This document shows, piece after piece, positions 21,785 through 29,487 of a stretch of DNA of 64,000 nucleotides (its first letter is position 1; each line of letters begins with the position of its first letter). Source of the stretch: Hyphomicrobiales bacterium (GTDB taxonomy: Bacteria; Pseudomonadota; Alphaproteobacteria; Rhizobiales; Beijerinckiaceae); the NCBI GenBank assembly GCA_028290285.1, contig JAQGKD010000120.1, forward strand, positions 1 to 64,000. Direction: 5' to 3'. The position numbers were made by a program, and so were the translations under genes. Under the pieces are notes generated by a model. It had not been told where the DNA came from and made no database searches. It worked only from the letters and a program-made list of their open reading frames with translations.

Positions 21785-22363
21785 GTGTCCGGTTTGACGG
21801 TTCACTTCCATTCCACGGTATCGCCCGACTCCTGTCCGGCGCTGGTGCTCAATGCGGATTTCAGGCCGCTGAGCTATTACCCCCTCTCGCTCTGGTCCTG
21901 GCAGGACGCCATCAAGGCTGTCGTCCTGGATCGCGTGAACATTGTCTCCCAATACGAGAAGGTAGTGCGCAGCCCGAATTTCGAGATGCGCCTGCCATCC
22001 GTGGTCTCGCTGAAAACTTATGTGAAGCCCTCGCGCCAGCCCGCCTTCACCCGTTTCAATGTCTTCCTTCGGGATCGTTTCACCTGCCAATATTGCGCGG
22101 CGCACGAAGATCTCACCTTCGATCACGTCATCCCACGCTCCAAGGGCGGCCTGACGACGTGGGAAAACGTTGTCGCCGCCTGCTCGCCCTGCAATCTGCG
22201 AAAGAGCGACCGCCTGCCAGCGGACGTCCGCATGTGGCCGGCGCGCATGCCCTTCCAGCCGAGCGTCAACGATCTCCACCAGAACGGACGGTTGTTCCCG
22301 CCCAATTACCTGCATGACAGCTGGGTGGACTATCTCTACTGGGATTCCGTTCTGGAGCCCTGA
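21785..22363 (+). CDS. HNH endonuclease family protein
   Basis: About 190 residues containing a zinc-finger HNH nuclease domain: FTCQYCAAHEDLTFDHVIPRSKGG with later ACSPCNLRK, so both CxxC pairs, the DH dyad and the Asn are intact. The N-terminal ALVLNADFRPLSYYPLSLWSWQDAI is the conserved start of a family common in the chromosomes of alphaproteobacteria and is not a sign of a phage or intron. The start could be GTG 21785 or TTG 21794; neither has a strong ribosome site. Cellular role unknown; no restriction methylase lies nearby. Confidence 0.85.
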   Translation: MSGLTVHFHSTVSPDSCPALVLNADFRPLSYYPLSLWSWQDAIKAVVLDRVNIVSQYEKVVRSPNFEMRLPSVVSLKTYVKPSRQPAFTRFNVFLRDRFTCQYCAAHEDLTFDHVIPRSKGGLTTWENVVAACSPCNLRKSDRLPADVRMWPARMPFQPSVNDLHQNGRLFPPNYLHDSWVDYLYWDSVLEP

Positions 22364-22419
22364 CCCTCGGCCGCACGCAGAGATTTGGTCGGTAGCTCGG
22401 CCCGGACTAGACTGTGCGC

Positions 22420-22935
22420 ATGTTTGCACGCACGTTCATCACGCTCATCGGCCTCGCCTGCGCCAGCGCGGCGGCCCTCATCTTTCTGCCGCTGGCAACC
22501 GTTCTGGACCCTTTCGTCCAGGCCGTGGCCGGGCATGTTCCCGCCGATCATTGGTTCGAGCTGTTGGCCGCGATCCTCAGCGACGCGGCGCCCGACGAGG
22601 CCATGGCGACCCTTTTTCATCTGATCTGGATGATCGCCATGCTTGTCTGCGTGCTGCCGGTCACGATCGTGGCGCTGGTCGGCGCCGTGGGCCGGGCACA
22701 CGCATATGTGTTTTACGCTGGCGTAACGGGCATTGTCGCCGCTGCCATGCCCTGGATCGTCAGAGCCGGACGGATGAACGAACGCAGCGCGAGCATCACA
22801 CCCGCAGAGGGGCATATTGCGCTGATCCTCTTCCTGACCGGCGTCGTGGCAGGCACCGTCTACTGGCTGATCGCGGGGCGCGGCGCTCAGGCTTCGCAGC
22901 GGCATGGTTGGAGGGATGCTCAGCCGAGAGGGTAG
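22420..22935 (+). CDS. Conserved membrane protein of unknown function
   Basis: About 171 residues with four hydrophobic stretches (starting near residues 5, 72, 95 and 130), suggesting a polytopic inner-membrane protein. No catalytic motif is seen. ATG 22420 (MFARTFITLIG) is chosen; a GTG two codons earlier is equally possible. Its end overlaps the end of the opposite-strand 2H phosphoesterase gene by 16 bp. Confidence 0.7.
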   Translation: MFARTFITLIGLACASAAALIFLPLATVLDPFVQAVAGHVPADHWFELLAAILSDAAPDEAMATLFHLIWMIAMLVCVLPVTIVALVGAVGRAHAYVFYAGVTGIVAAAMPWIVRAGRMNERSASITPAEGHIALILFLTGVVAGTVYWLIAGRGAQASQRHGWRDAQPRG

Positions 22936-23453
22936 GCCGCTTCAATCACATACGGCCCGCCGCCCACCGAATTGCGCGCAGAGTAGAGGACGAAGCGCCG
23001 GGCCACGAAGCGTCTGGCCACAAACAGGCCGCGCATGCCGAGATAATCCGCGACGGCCATGGGCCCGGTCGATCGTAGACGGGCCAAAGTGACATGCGGC
23101 GTGAATTTGCGGGGCTCGGGCGGCAATCCAAGGCGCCTCATCAGCCGTTCCTGTTCGCCCTGTAACTCGACCAGCTCGCTCGAGAGCTGGACTTTCGCAA
23201 CCAGCGCCCGTGGCTTGTCGCCTCCAAAACTCGACAATCCATCGACAGTGATCTCGCAGGACGGACGCCGGATGAGACCCAGCGACGCGTCGATGTCGCG
23301 CGCGGTCGCGTGATCGACGTCGCCGATAAAGCGCAGGGTGATGTGGTAGTTTTCAGCATCGATCCAGCGCGCGCCTGAAAGGCCGCCCCGCATCAACGAG
23401 AGTTCAAAACCGAGGTCGGATGGAATTTCGAAGCCCGTGAACAAGCGGGGCAT
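22920..23453 (-). CDS. thpR: RNA 2',3'-cyclic phosphodiesterase (2H family)
   Basis: LigT/ThpR-type 2H phosphoesterase, 177 residues, acting on 2',3'-cyclic RNA ends. Both catalytic HxT motifs are present: HITLRF (His37) and HVTLARL (His120), with the usual RLFTGFEIP start after a GGGAGG site. A 15-bp tandem duplication at 22990-23019 repeats FVARR twice near the C-terminus. The gene is convergent with the upstream-encoded membrane protein and overlaps its end. Confidence 0.9.
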   Translation of the reverse strand: MPRLFTGFEIPSDLGFELSLMRGGLSGARWIDAENYHITLRFIGDVDHATARDIDASLGLIRRPSCEITVDGLSSFGGDKPRALVAKVQLSSELVELQGEQERLMRRLGLPPEPRKFTPHVTLARLRSTGPMAVADYLGMRGLFVARRFVARRFVLYSARNSVGGGPYVIEAAYPLG

Positions 23454-23556
23454 GGATCCCTCCCGGGGAGACGCCGCACCGACGACGCATCCCATTTTCG
23501 CTTCTACAATATGCTTACAGACCGCAGGCCCGTGAACAAGGCATGCCGGCGTTGGG

Positions 23557-24237
23557 TCAGCTGGCTACGCTCGCGAGGAACGATTTCACGGCGGGCAGGA
23601 TTTCCTGCACGACCGTTTCAACGCCCTTTCGATTGGGATGCATGCCATCCTGCAGGTTCAGCATCGGATCGCCCGCAATTCCTTGCAGGAAAAATGGATA
23701 AAGCGGGACGCCGTGCTGCTTGGCCAGCGCCGGGTAAATCGCATCGAACTTATCCCCGAAGTCGCGGCCGAGCGAAGGCGTCGCGCGCATGCCGGCGATC
23801 ATGACCTTGATGCCGCGGGCCTGCAGGCGCGTAATGATCTTGTCCAGCGCGTCGCGTGTCTGTGCGGGATCTGTTCCCCGAAGCATGTCATTGGCGCCGA
23901 GTTCAACGATGACCGCCTGCGTGCCCTCCGGCACGGCCCAGTCGAGCCGTTCAAGCCCGCCGCGTGCCGTGTCCCCTGATACTCCGGCGTTGGTGATCTC
24001 GACATTCATGCCGGACGCACGCAGAGCCCCTTCGAGAACATTCGGGAAGGCCGCGTCTTGTGGCAGCAGATAGCCGGCGCTCAGACTATCGCCCAGCACG
24101 ACCACCTGGAGAGGCCCCGACGCAGCCAGCGCGGCTGCTCCTGATAGACCGACCGCCACGACAGCCGAGGCGAATAGACGCGACAGGCGAACCCGCGACT
24201 GACAGATCGCGGATCCGTGCCCATATAAGGCTGACAT
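23557..24237 (-). CDS. Periplasmic arylesterase / GDSL (SGNH) hydrolase
   Basis: 226-residue SGNH hydrolase like TesA. A signal peptide (hydrophobic core after RLSRLFAS, cleavage near ALAASG) directs it to the periplasm. Catalytic motifs: VVLGDSLSAGY (Ser), GVSGDTARGG, ELGANDMLRG (Asn) and DGMHPNRKG (Asp-x-x-His). ATG 24237 is used as the start; longer in-frame readings would overlap the divergent ABC gene. The arrangement arylesterase divergent from an ABC ATPase and permease equals the E. coli tesA-ybbA-ybbP layout. Confidence 0.92.
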   Translation of the reverse strand: MSALYGHGSAICQSRVRLSRLFASAVVAVGLSGAAALAASGPLQVVVLGDSLSAGYLLPQDAAFPNVLEGALRASGMNVEITNAGVSGDTARGGLERLDWAVPEGTQAVIVELGANDMLRGTDPAQTRDALDKIITRLQARGIKVMIAGMRATPSLGRDFGDKFDAIYPALAKQHGVPLYPFFLQGIAGDPMLNLQDGMHPNRKGVETVVQEILPAVKSFLASVAS

Positions 24238-24318
24238 TTTGCGGCTGAACGAACGAAGCCATGTGACCGGCCGTGCGACGAGCGATATGGCTGAATGGAC
24301 TGAAAAAGGGATCATGGG

Positions 24319-25032
24319 ATGACAGCACCGGCGATTGCGTTGCGAGACGTAGACCTGAGTCTGGGGCGCGGAGCGGCCCGCGTCCACATCCTGAAGGGAA
24401 TATCCCTTGATATTGCCAAGGGTGAGGCAGTCGGACTGGTAGGTCCCTCCGGTTCAGGCAAATCGACGCTGCTCATGATCATGGCTGGGCTGGAGCGGCC
24501 CGACAGCGGCTCGGTCGTGGTCGATGGCCAGGATCTCGGGACACTCAACGAGGATCGGCTGGCACAGTTTCGTGGCGCTCGCATCGGAATCGTCTTCCAG
24601 TCCTTCCACCTCATCCCCACCATGACCGCGCTGGAAAATGTGGCGATCCCGCTCGAACTGGCGGGCCTTTCAGATGCTTTCGGCAGGGCCGCTGCTGAAT
24701 TGCGCCTGGTCGGCCTCGGCGACCGTCTCGGCCACTATCCCGCGCAATTGTCCGGCGGCGAACAACAGCGCGTGGCGCTTGCCCGCGCCATTGCGCCGCA
24801 TCCTGCGATTCTGGTGGCAGACGAACCGACCGGCAATCTGGACGAAACGACCGGACAAAGTATCGTCGACCTCATGTTCGCGCTGAAACGCGAACGCGGT
24901 GCGACCCTCGTGCTCGTCACCCACGATGCGAGCCTCGCTGCCCGCTGCGACCGTCAGGTGCGCCTGCGTTCCGGCCTTATCGAAGACCAAACGGGACGAA
25001 AGCAGACCATAGCTCTTGAGGCAACGCGATGA
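24319..25032 (+). CDS. ABC transporter ATP-binding protein (YbbA-like)
   Basis: ATPase of a LolD/MacB-type ABC system, 237 residues. Walker A is GPSGSGKST (residues 42-50), Q-loop VFQSFHLIPT, signature LSGGEQQRVALARA, Walker B ILVADEPTGNLD and H-loop THD. Its stop overlaps the start of the permease gene by four bases (ATGA), so the two form one transporter. In E. coli the ybbAP genes neighbour tesA in the same way. The substrate is unknown; release of an acyl or envelope lipid product is only suggested by the esterase neighbour. Confidence 0.93.
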   Translation: MTAPAIALRDVDLSLGRGAARVHILKGISLDIAKGEAVGLVGPSGSGKSTLLMIMAGLERPDSGSVVVDGQDLGTLNEDRLAQFRGARIGIVFQSFHLIPTMTALENVAIPLELAGLSDAFGRAAAELRLVGLGDRLGHYPAQLSGGEQQRVALARAIAPHPAILVADEPTGNLDETTGQSIVDLMFALKRERGATLVLVTHDASLAARCDRQVRLRSGLIEDQTGRKQTIALEATR

Positions 25033-27629
25033 GCGCTGTCTCCGAAGGACGCGGCGCGGTCCGCACGCCCGTTTCGCGCGTTCCGCTGATGCTTCGGCTC
25101 GCCCTGCGCGATCTGCGCGGCGGGTTCGCGGGCTTCCGGATCTTTCTGGCCTGCATCGCGCTGGGAGTAGCGACGATCGTCGGCGTAGGCTCCGTATCCG
25201 ACGGGCTGTCGGACGGGCTTGCGAGGGAAGGACGCAAGATCCTCGGCGGCGACGTCTCTTTTTCGCTGACCCACCGCCAGCTTTCGGATCAGGAGCGTGC
25301 TTTCTTCTCGAGCCATGGTTCAGTCTCGACCGTCGCGAGCCTGCGCGCAATGGCGCGGCGCGATGATGGACAATCCGCCCTGATCGAAGCCAAAGCGGTC
25401 GATGCCACATATCCCTCGGCTGGCGACCTCGTGACCGAGCCTGCGCTGCCGGTCGCGGACGCCTTGGCGCAGAAGGACGGCGCCTTTGGTCTCGTGGCCG
25501 ACCCGGCACTGGCCGCGCGCCTCGACCTGAAGGTCGGCGACAAGCTTCTCGTCGGAGACCAGGCATTCGTCCTACGTGCACTCCTGCGCTCCGAGCCCGA
25601 CAAACTCGCCGGAGGCATCGGGTTCGGGCCGCGCGTCATCTTTTCCCAAAGCGCTCTGAGTGCCACGGGTCTGGTGCAGCCCGGATCTCTCGTGCGCTGG
25701 GTCAATCGCATCTCGCTGAGAGGTCCCTATCCGGGCGCGTCGGTGACGGACGCCGATGTAGATCAATTCATGAAGGCTGCGGAGAGTGCCTTCCCGGAAG
25801 CTGGCTGGCAGGTCCGCACGCGGGCCAATGTCTCTCCCCAATTCGAGAAGAATCTCGCACGCTTTACGCAATTCCTGACACTCGTGGGCCTGACGGCCCT
25901 GATCGTCGGCGGGGTCGGCGTCGCAAATGCGGTGCGCGCCTTCGTCGAGCGCAAGCGGCCCGATCTGGCGACACTGAAATCGCTCGGCGCCACCGGCGGT
26001 TATGTTTTCACAGCTACGCTGGTCCAGGTTCTCTGCGTCGCAATGATCGGCATAGCCATCGGTCTCGTTGTGGGCCTTTCGCTTCCTTACGTCATCGCTG
26101 GATTGTTTGGGTCGATCATTCCCTTTCCCTTTACGCCGACGCTCTCACTTGCGCAGGCCGGGGCTGGCATCCTCTACGGGCTTCTGACGGCGCTGGCCTT
26201 TTCGCTCGCTCCCATCGGACGCGCGCACGATGTGCCCGTCTCTGCACTCTTTCGCGACGTGGTCGAAAGCGGGGGTGCGTGGCCCCGCAAGCGTTACGTG
26301 TTCATGACGGCGGCGGCTGGACTGGCGCTCGTCGGCGCGGTGACGCTCTTTGCCACCGACCGGAAGCTTGCGCTGATCTACACAGCGGCGACGGCGATTG
26401 CCTTCCTGGTTCTTCGTGCCGTGGCGCTCGGCATCATGGCGCTCGCGCGTCATGCCCCGCGCCCACGACGCACGGAGTGGCGGCTCGCCATCGGCAACAT
26501 CCATCGTCCCGGCGCTTTGACGCCGGCCGTCGTTCTGTCGCTGGGCCTGGGCCTCGCACTTCTCGTGGCGCTGACCCTGATCGACGGCAACATCCGCGAC
26601 CAGTTGACGCGCGGACTTCCCGGCCGCACTCCGAGCTTCTTCTTTCTCGACGTGCAGAACTCACAACTGCCCGAGTTCGACGCCTTTTTGGCGGAAAATG
26701 CCAAGGGGGCACAGATCGAGCGCGTTCCCATGATGCGCGGGCGCGTCGTACGCCTCAACGGCCAATCTACAACGCAGGTTCGCGCTGCTGAAAATGCTCA
26801 ATGGGTCCTCGAAGGCGACCGTGGCATCAGCTATGCGACGAGCCTGCCGGAAGGATCGAGCCTCGCCGCAGGCGAATGGTGGCCCGCCGATTACAAGGGG
26901 CCGCCGCTCGTCTCGATCGAAGGTGAAATCGCAAAAGGCCTTGGCCTGAAGATCGGCGATTCCATCACGGTGAATGTCGCAGGCCGTAACATTTCCGCTG
27001 AAATCGCCAACCTGCGTACAGTGAACTGGCGCACCCTCGGCATCAACTTCGTCTTCGTTTTCTCACCCAACACGTTCGCGGGCGCGCCCCACACGTTTCT
27101 CGCCACGGCCACATTTCCGAAGGGCGACGATGAGAAACGTGAACTCGCCCTCCTGCGCGAGGTTGCGATGCGATTTCCGACCATCACGAGCCTGCGTGTC
27201 AAGGACGCGCTGGATGCGGTCAACACGGTCATGGAACAACTCGCCTTCGCAGTGCGCGGCGCTTCCGGCATCGCACTCGCGGCCTCCATCCTGGTCCTCG
27301 CCGGCGCCCTGGCGGCCGGTCAACGCAGCCGCATCTACGATGCTGTCGTGTTGAAGACATTGGGGGCAACCCGCAGACGGCTGCTCTCGGCGCTGGTCAT
27401 TGAATATGCGCTGCTCGGCACGGCGACCGCCATCTTCGGATTGCTGGCCGGCAGTCTTGCCGCCTATCTCATCCTGATACGCGTGATGGGGCTCGAGACC
27501 TTTCTTTGGCTCTGGGGACCGGCGATCGGCGCGGCGGCCATCGCACTGCTTGTGACGGTGGGCCTCGGCCTGCTCGGAACGTGGCAGGTCCTTGGCCAGA
27601 AGCCGGCCTCTTACCTCCGCAACTTGTGA
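25029..27629 (+). CDS. ABC transporter permease (YbbP/FtsX-like)
   Basis: 866-residue permease with two FtsX-type domains. An N-terminal membrane helix (about residues 36-58) is followed by a large periplasmic MacPCD-like domain, then membrane helices near 285-420 with VERKRPDLATLKSLGATGGY, a central hydrophobic block near 425-510, a second periplasmic region and C-terminal helices with YDAVVLKTLGATRRRLL. These repeated LKSLGAT/LKTLGAT coupling motifs mark the contact with the ATPase. Length and layout match YbbP. Followed by a 193-nt gap with a structured leader. Confidence 0.92.
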   Translation: MSAVSEGRGAVRTPVSRVPLMLRLALRDLRGGFAGFRIFLACIALGVATIVGVGSVSDGLSDGLAREGRKILGGDVSFSLTHRQLSDQERAFFSSHGSVSTVASLRAMARRDDGQSALIEAKAVDATYPSAGDLVTEPALPVADALAQKDGAFGLVADPALAARLDLKVGDKLLVGDQAFVLRALLRSEPDKLAGGIGFGPRVIFSQSALSATGLVQPGSLVRWVNRISLRGPYPGASVTDADVDQFMKAAESAFPEAGWQVRTRANVSPQFEKNLARFTQFLTLVGLTALIVGGVGVANAVRAFVERKRPDLATLKSLGATGGYVFTATLVQVLCVAMIGIAIGLVVGLSLPYVIAGLFGSIIPFPFTPTLSLAQAGAGILYGLLTALAFSLAPIGRAHDVPVSALFRDVVESGGAWPRKRYVFMTAAAGLALVGAVTLFATDRKLALIYTAATAIAFLVLRAVALGIMALARHAPRPRRTEWRLAIGNIHRPGALTPAVVLSLGLGLALLVALTLIDGNIRDQLTRGLPGRTPSFFFLDVQNSQLPEFDAFLAENAKGAQIERVPMMRGRVVRLNGQSTTQVRAAENAQWVLEGDRGISYATSLPEGSSLAAGEWWPADYKGPPLVSIEGEIAKGLGLKIGDSITVNVAGRNISAEIANLRTVNWRTLGINFVFVFSPNTFAGAPHTFLATATFPKGDDEKRELALLREVAMRFPTITSLRVKDALDAVNTVMEQLAFAVRGASGIALAASILVLAGALAAGQRSRIYDAVVLKTLGATRRRLLSALVIEYALLGTATAIFGLLAGSLAAYLILIRVMGLETFLWLWGPAIGAAAIALLVTVGLGLLGTWQVLGQKPASYLRNL

Positions 27630-27674
27630 CTTAGGATTTATTCACAAGTCGTGTGGATGATGTAGTGTCGTTTG

Positions 27675-27735
27675 GCGCCCCGCGCGACTGTGACTGGGCT
27701 TTCCCTCTTTCCAGAAGGGGGGTCTTGTGGGGCGC
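27675..27735 (+). ncRNA. Candidate ybhL-type leader RNA before the Bax-inhibitor gene
   Basis: The 193-nt gap before the Bax-inhibitor-1 gene holds a strong nested structure. Outer stem GCGCCCC (27675-27681) pairs with GGGGCGC (27729-27735). Inner stem CCCTCTT (27703-27709) pairs with AAGGGGG (27715-27721) with one G-U pair and loop TCCAG. A conserved leader called the ybhL motif has been described in alphaproteobacteria upstream of genes of exactly this family. Position, strand and nested hairpin form agree; I could not compare it with the motif model, so the assignment is inferred. Confidence 0.5.
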
Positions 27736-27822
27736 GCGAGCACGGTACATATTATCACAGGGCAGAGCTCCGAACCGGATCACGGCTGGACGCTGTTGCT
27801 CAGAAGGAATTGAGAGGAAACC

Positions 27823-28566
27823 ATGTCCGACTTCGACCGCAACGCTTCCCTTCGCTGGGGGACAGGCGTAGCCCGGGCCGGCACCGCCGAGTACGACCAG
27901 GGCCTCCGCTCTTACATGCTCGGCATCTACAACCACATGACGCTGGCCTTGGCGATCTCTGCGCTCGTCGCCGTGGGCATCTTCATGCTCGGACGTAGCA
28001 GCCCCGTGGTTCAGGCCCTTTACATGTCGCCCTTGCGCTATGTGGTAATGCTGGCGCCATTGGCTTTCATCTTCGTGATCTCGTTCCGCTTCGAGCGAAT
28101 GAGCTATTCAGCGCTGCTGATGACCTTCTGGGCCTTCTCTGCGACCATGGGTCTGTCGATGGGCTCCATCGGGCTCATCTTCAAGGTCGGGAGCATCGTC
28201 CAGGCGCTGTTCGCGACGACTGCCGCCTTCGGTGCCCTCAGCCTCTACGGCTACACGACGAAGCGCAGCCTCTCGGCCATGGGATCCTTCCTGGTCATGG
28301 GTCTGTTCGGGATCATCATCGCGAGCGTCCTGAACATCTTCGTCCAGTCGGGCACGCTCGGCTTCGCGATCTCTGCCGTCGGCGTTCTGATCTTCGCCGG
28401 CCTTACAGCCTGGGACACGCAGCGCCTCAAGGAAGAATATGACGTCGTTTCCAGCAATGCGGAGATGGCGGCAAAGGCCTCCGTTATGGGTGCGCTGACG
28501 CTCTACCTGAACTTCATCAACATGTTCCAGTTCATCCTGTCGCTGACGGGTTCACGGAACGACTGA
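27823..28566 (+). CDS. Bax inhibitor-1/YccA family membrane protein
   Basis: 247-residue inner-membrane protein with seven hydrophobic segments from about residue 40 onward. The BI-1 signatures YNHMTLALAISALVA near the first helix and the C-terminal AGLTAWDTQRLKEEYD, holding the paired acidic residues linked to pH-dependent calcium leak in homologues, are present. The E. coli relative YbhL has no firm physiological role. GAGAGGAAACC precedes the ATG. The gene has its own structured leader and ends at a strong terminator, so it is a single-gene unit. Confidence 0.94.
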   Translation: MSDFDRNASLRWGTGVARAGTAEYDQGLRSYMLGIYNHMTLALAISALVAVGIFMLGRSSPVVQALYMSPLRYVVMLAPLAFIFVISFRFERMSYSALLMTFWAFSATMGLSMGSIGLIFKVGSIVQALFATTAAFGALSLYGYTTKRSLSAMGSFLVMGLFGIIIASVLNIFVQSGTLGFAISAVGVLIFAGLTAWDTQRLKEEYDVVSSNAEMAAKASVMGALTLYLNFINMFQFILSLTGSRND

Positions 28567-28597
28567 TCCTGGGTCGCGAGACCTTACGACCTTGCGA

Positions 28598-28623
28598 AAG
28601 GCCCCGCATTGCGGGGCCTTTTT
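28598..28623. terminator. Intrinsic terminator after the Bax-inhibitor gene
   Basis: AAGGCCCCGC-ATT-GCGGGGCCTT followed by TTT: a perfect 10-bp stem with a short loop, 31 nt after the stop codon. The A-rich flank on the other side means it may also stop transcription from the convergent DUF2794 gene. Confidence 0.92.
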
Positions 28624-28642
28624 GCTATCTTCGGGAGGCACG

Positions 28643-29053
28643 TCAGCCGGTGACGAGCCGGAACGACTTGTCGAGAACGCCGAGAACCCTTGCGAGGTCG
28701 GATCCGCGTTTCAAAACCACGCCGCCAGCCGCGACCACAGCATAGGCGCCTTGCTTGCGCGCCAGGCGCGGATCCTTTTCGATCCTGTAGAGTGGCACTT
28801 CGGACGTTCGACGGAAGACCGAGAACACGGCTCGGTGCAGACCGAAGTCGATAGCGTAATCTCGCCACTCCCCGGCCGCGACCTTGCGGCCGTAAACGCC
28901 AAGGATCATCGTCAACTCACGACGGTCGAAAGACACGATGGGAGGGGCAGCGGGGGCAGCCGGCTTCTCCGAAGATGTAGAGAGCAACCTCAAATGGGAC
29001 CGGCGGCTGGCCTGTCCCGTCGGCGTTGCACCAGGATGATCCTCTTCGCTCAT
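28643..29053 (-). CDS. DUF2794 family protein
   Basis: 136-residue soluble protein of unknown function found in alphaproteobacteria. The start MSEEDHPG follows a near-ideal AAGGAGG site, which rules out the longer in-frame reading. A disordered N-terminus (to about residue 45, Ala/Pro-rich) is followed by a compact domain with FDRRELTMILGVYGRKVAAGEWRDYAIDF and a basic C-terminal part. It is convergent with the Bax-inhibitor gene and divergent from htpG. Confidence 0.85.
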   Translation of the reverse strand: MSEEDHPGATPTGQASRRSHLRLLSTSSEKPAAPAAPPIVSFDRRELTMILGVYGRKVAAGEWRDYAIDFGLHRAVFSVFRRTSEVPLYRIEKDPRLARKQGAYAVVAAGGVVLKRGSDLARVLGVLDKSFRLVTG

Positions 29054-29487
29054 GCGACCTCCTTGAGGCCACATCATCCCGCGATCGGGACGATCGTACA
29101 AGAGTCCATGACGAAGCGCCGCATAAAGAGACAAAGCATTGCAGCAGCATCGAATTCATGATTTCGCCCTGATCCGGTCGAACGTGCGCCGCGTTCGGGA
29201 ACGACCTTCTGGACGTTGCCTCGAAGGCCCGGTTTGTCCGGCTTCCTGGATTTCGTCAGCCCCCCAGCCCCCTGGGAGGTCCATGCGAACCGGGCCGACT
29301 TCGAAGACGGAGCGAGCAACACGGACCGCGCAGGAGTCACTCTCCGGCCGGTCCTTTTTTTTGCGCGTCGGCCGGAGTTTTCCCCGGCGGACACGATGGC
29401 GCTTGAACCTGGACGCGGCGACCGCGATATCTGCTCCGTCTCGTTCCGGTCCGGCGAATGGACCGCTCTGCCACTGGGGGAACTCTC
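29054..29487. other. 434-nt gene-free region between DUF2794 and htpG
   Basis: No convincing gene is found: open frames here have no ribosome site and no recognisable family. The right half holds the pair of alternative hairpins described separately (29323-29377). The remainder shows runs such as AGCCCCCCAGCCCCCTGGGAGG (29268-29279 core) but nothing I can name. It should contain the htpG promoter, possibly heat-shock controlled; I did not find a convincing RpoH site. Confidence 0.5.
29323..29377 (+). promoter_or_regulatory. Two mutually exclusive hairpins upstream of htpG, attenuator-like
   Basis: Hairpin A: GGACCG (29323-29328) pairs with CGGTCC (29349-29354), enclosing GGAG/CTCC (29333-29336 with 29342-29345), and is followed at once by eight T residues (29355-29362), like an intrinsic terminator. 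Hairpin B: CTCCGGCCG (29342-29350) pairs perfectly with CGGCCGGAG (29369-29377) across an 18-nt loop. The two share 29342-29350, so only one can form at a time. This is the layout of a terminator/antiterminator pair. It lies about 110 nt before the htpG start; the signal sensed is unknown. Confidence 0.45.

Noticed and set aside
21785-22363. HNH endonuclease as a sign of a phage or intron
   Set aside because: The protein has the N-terminal domain of a chromosomal family of alphaproteobacteria, and no phage or intron features surround it.
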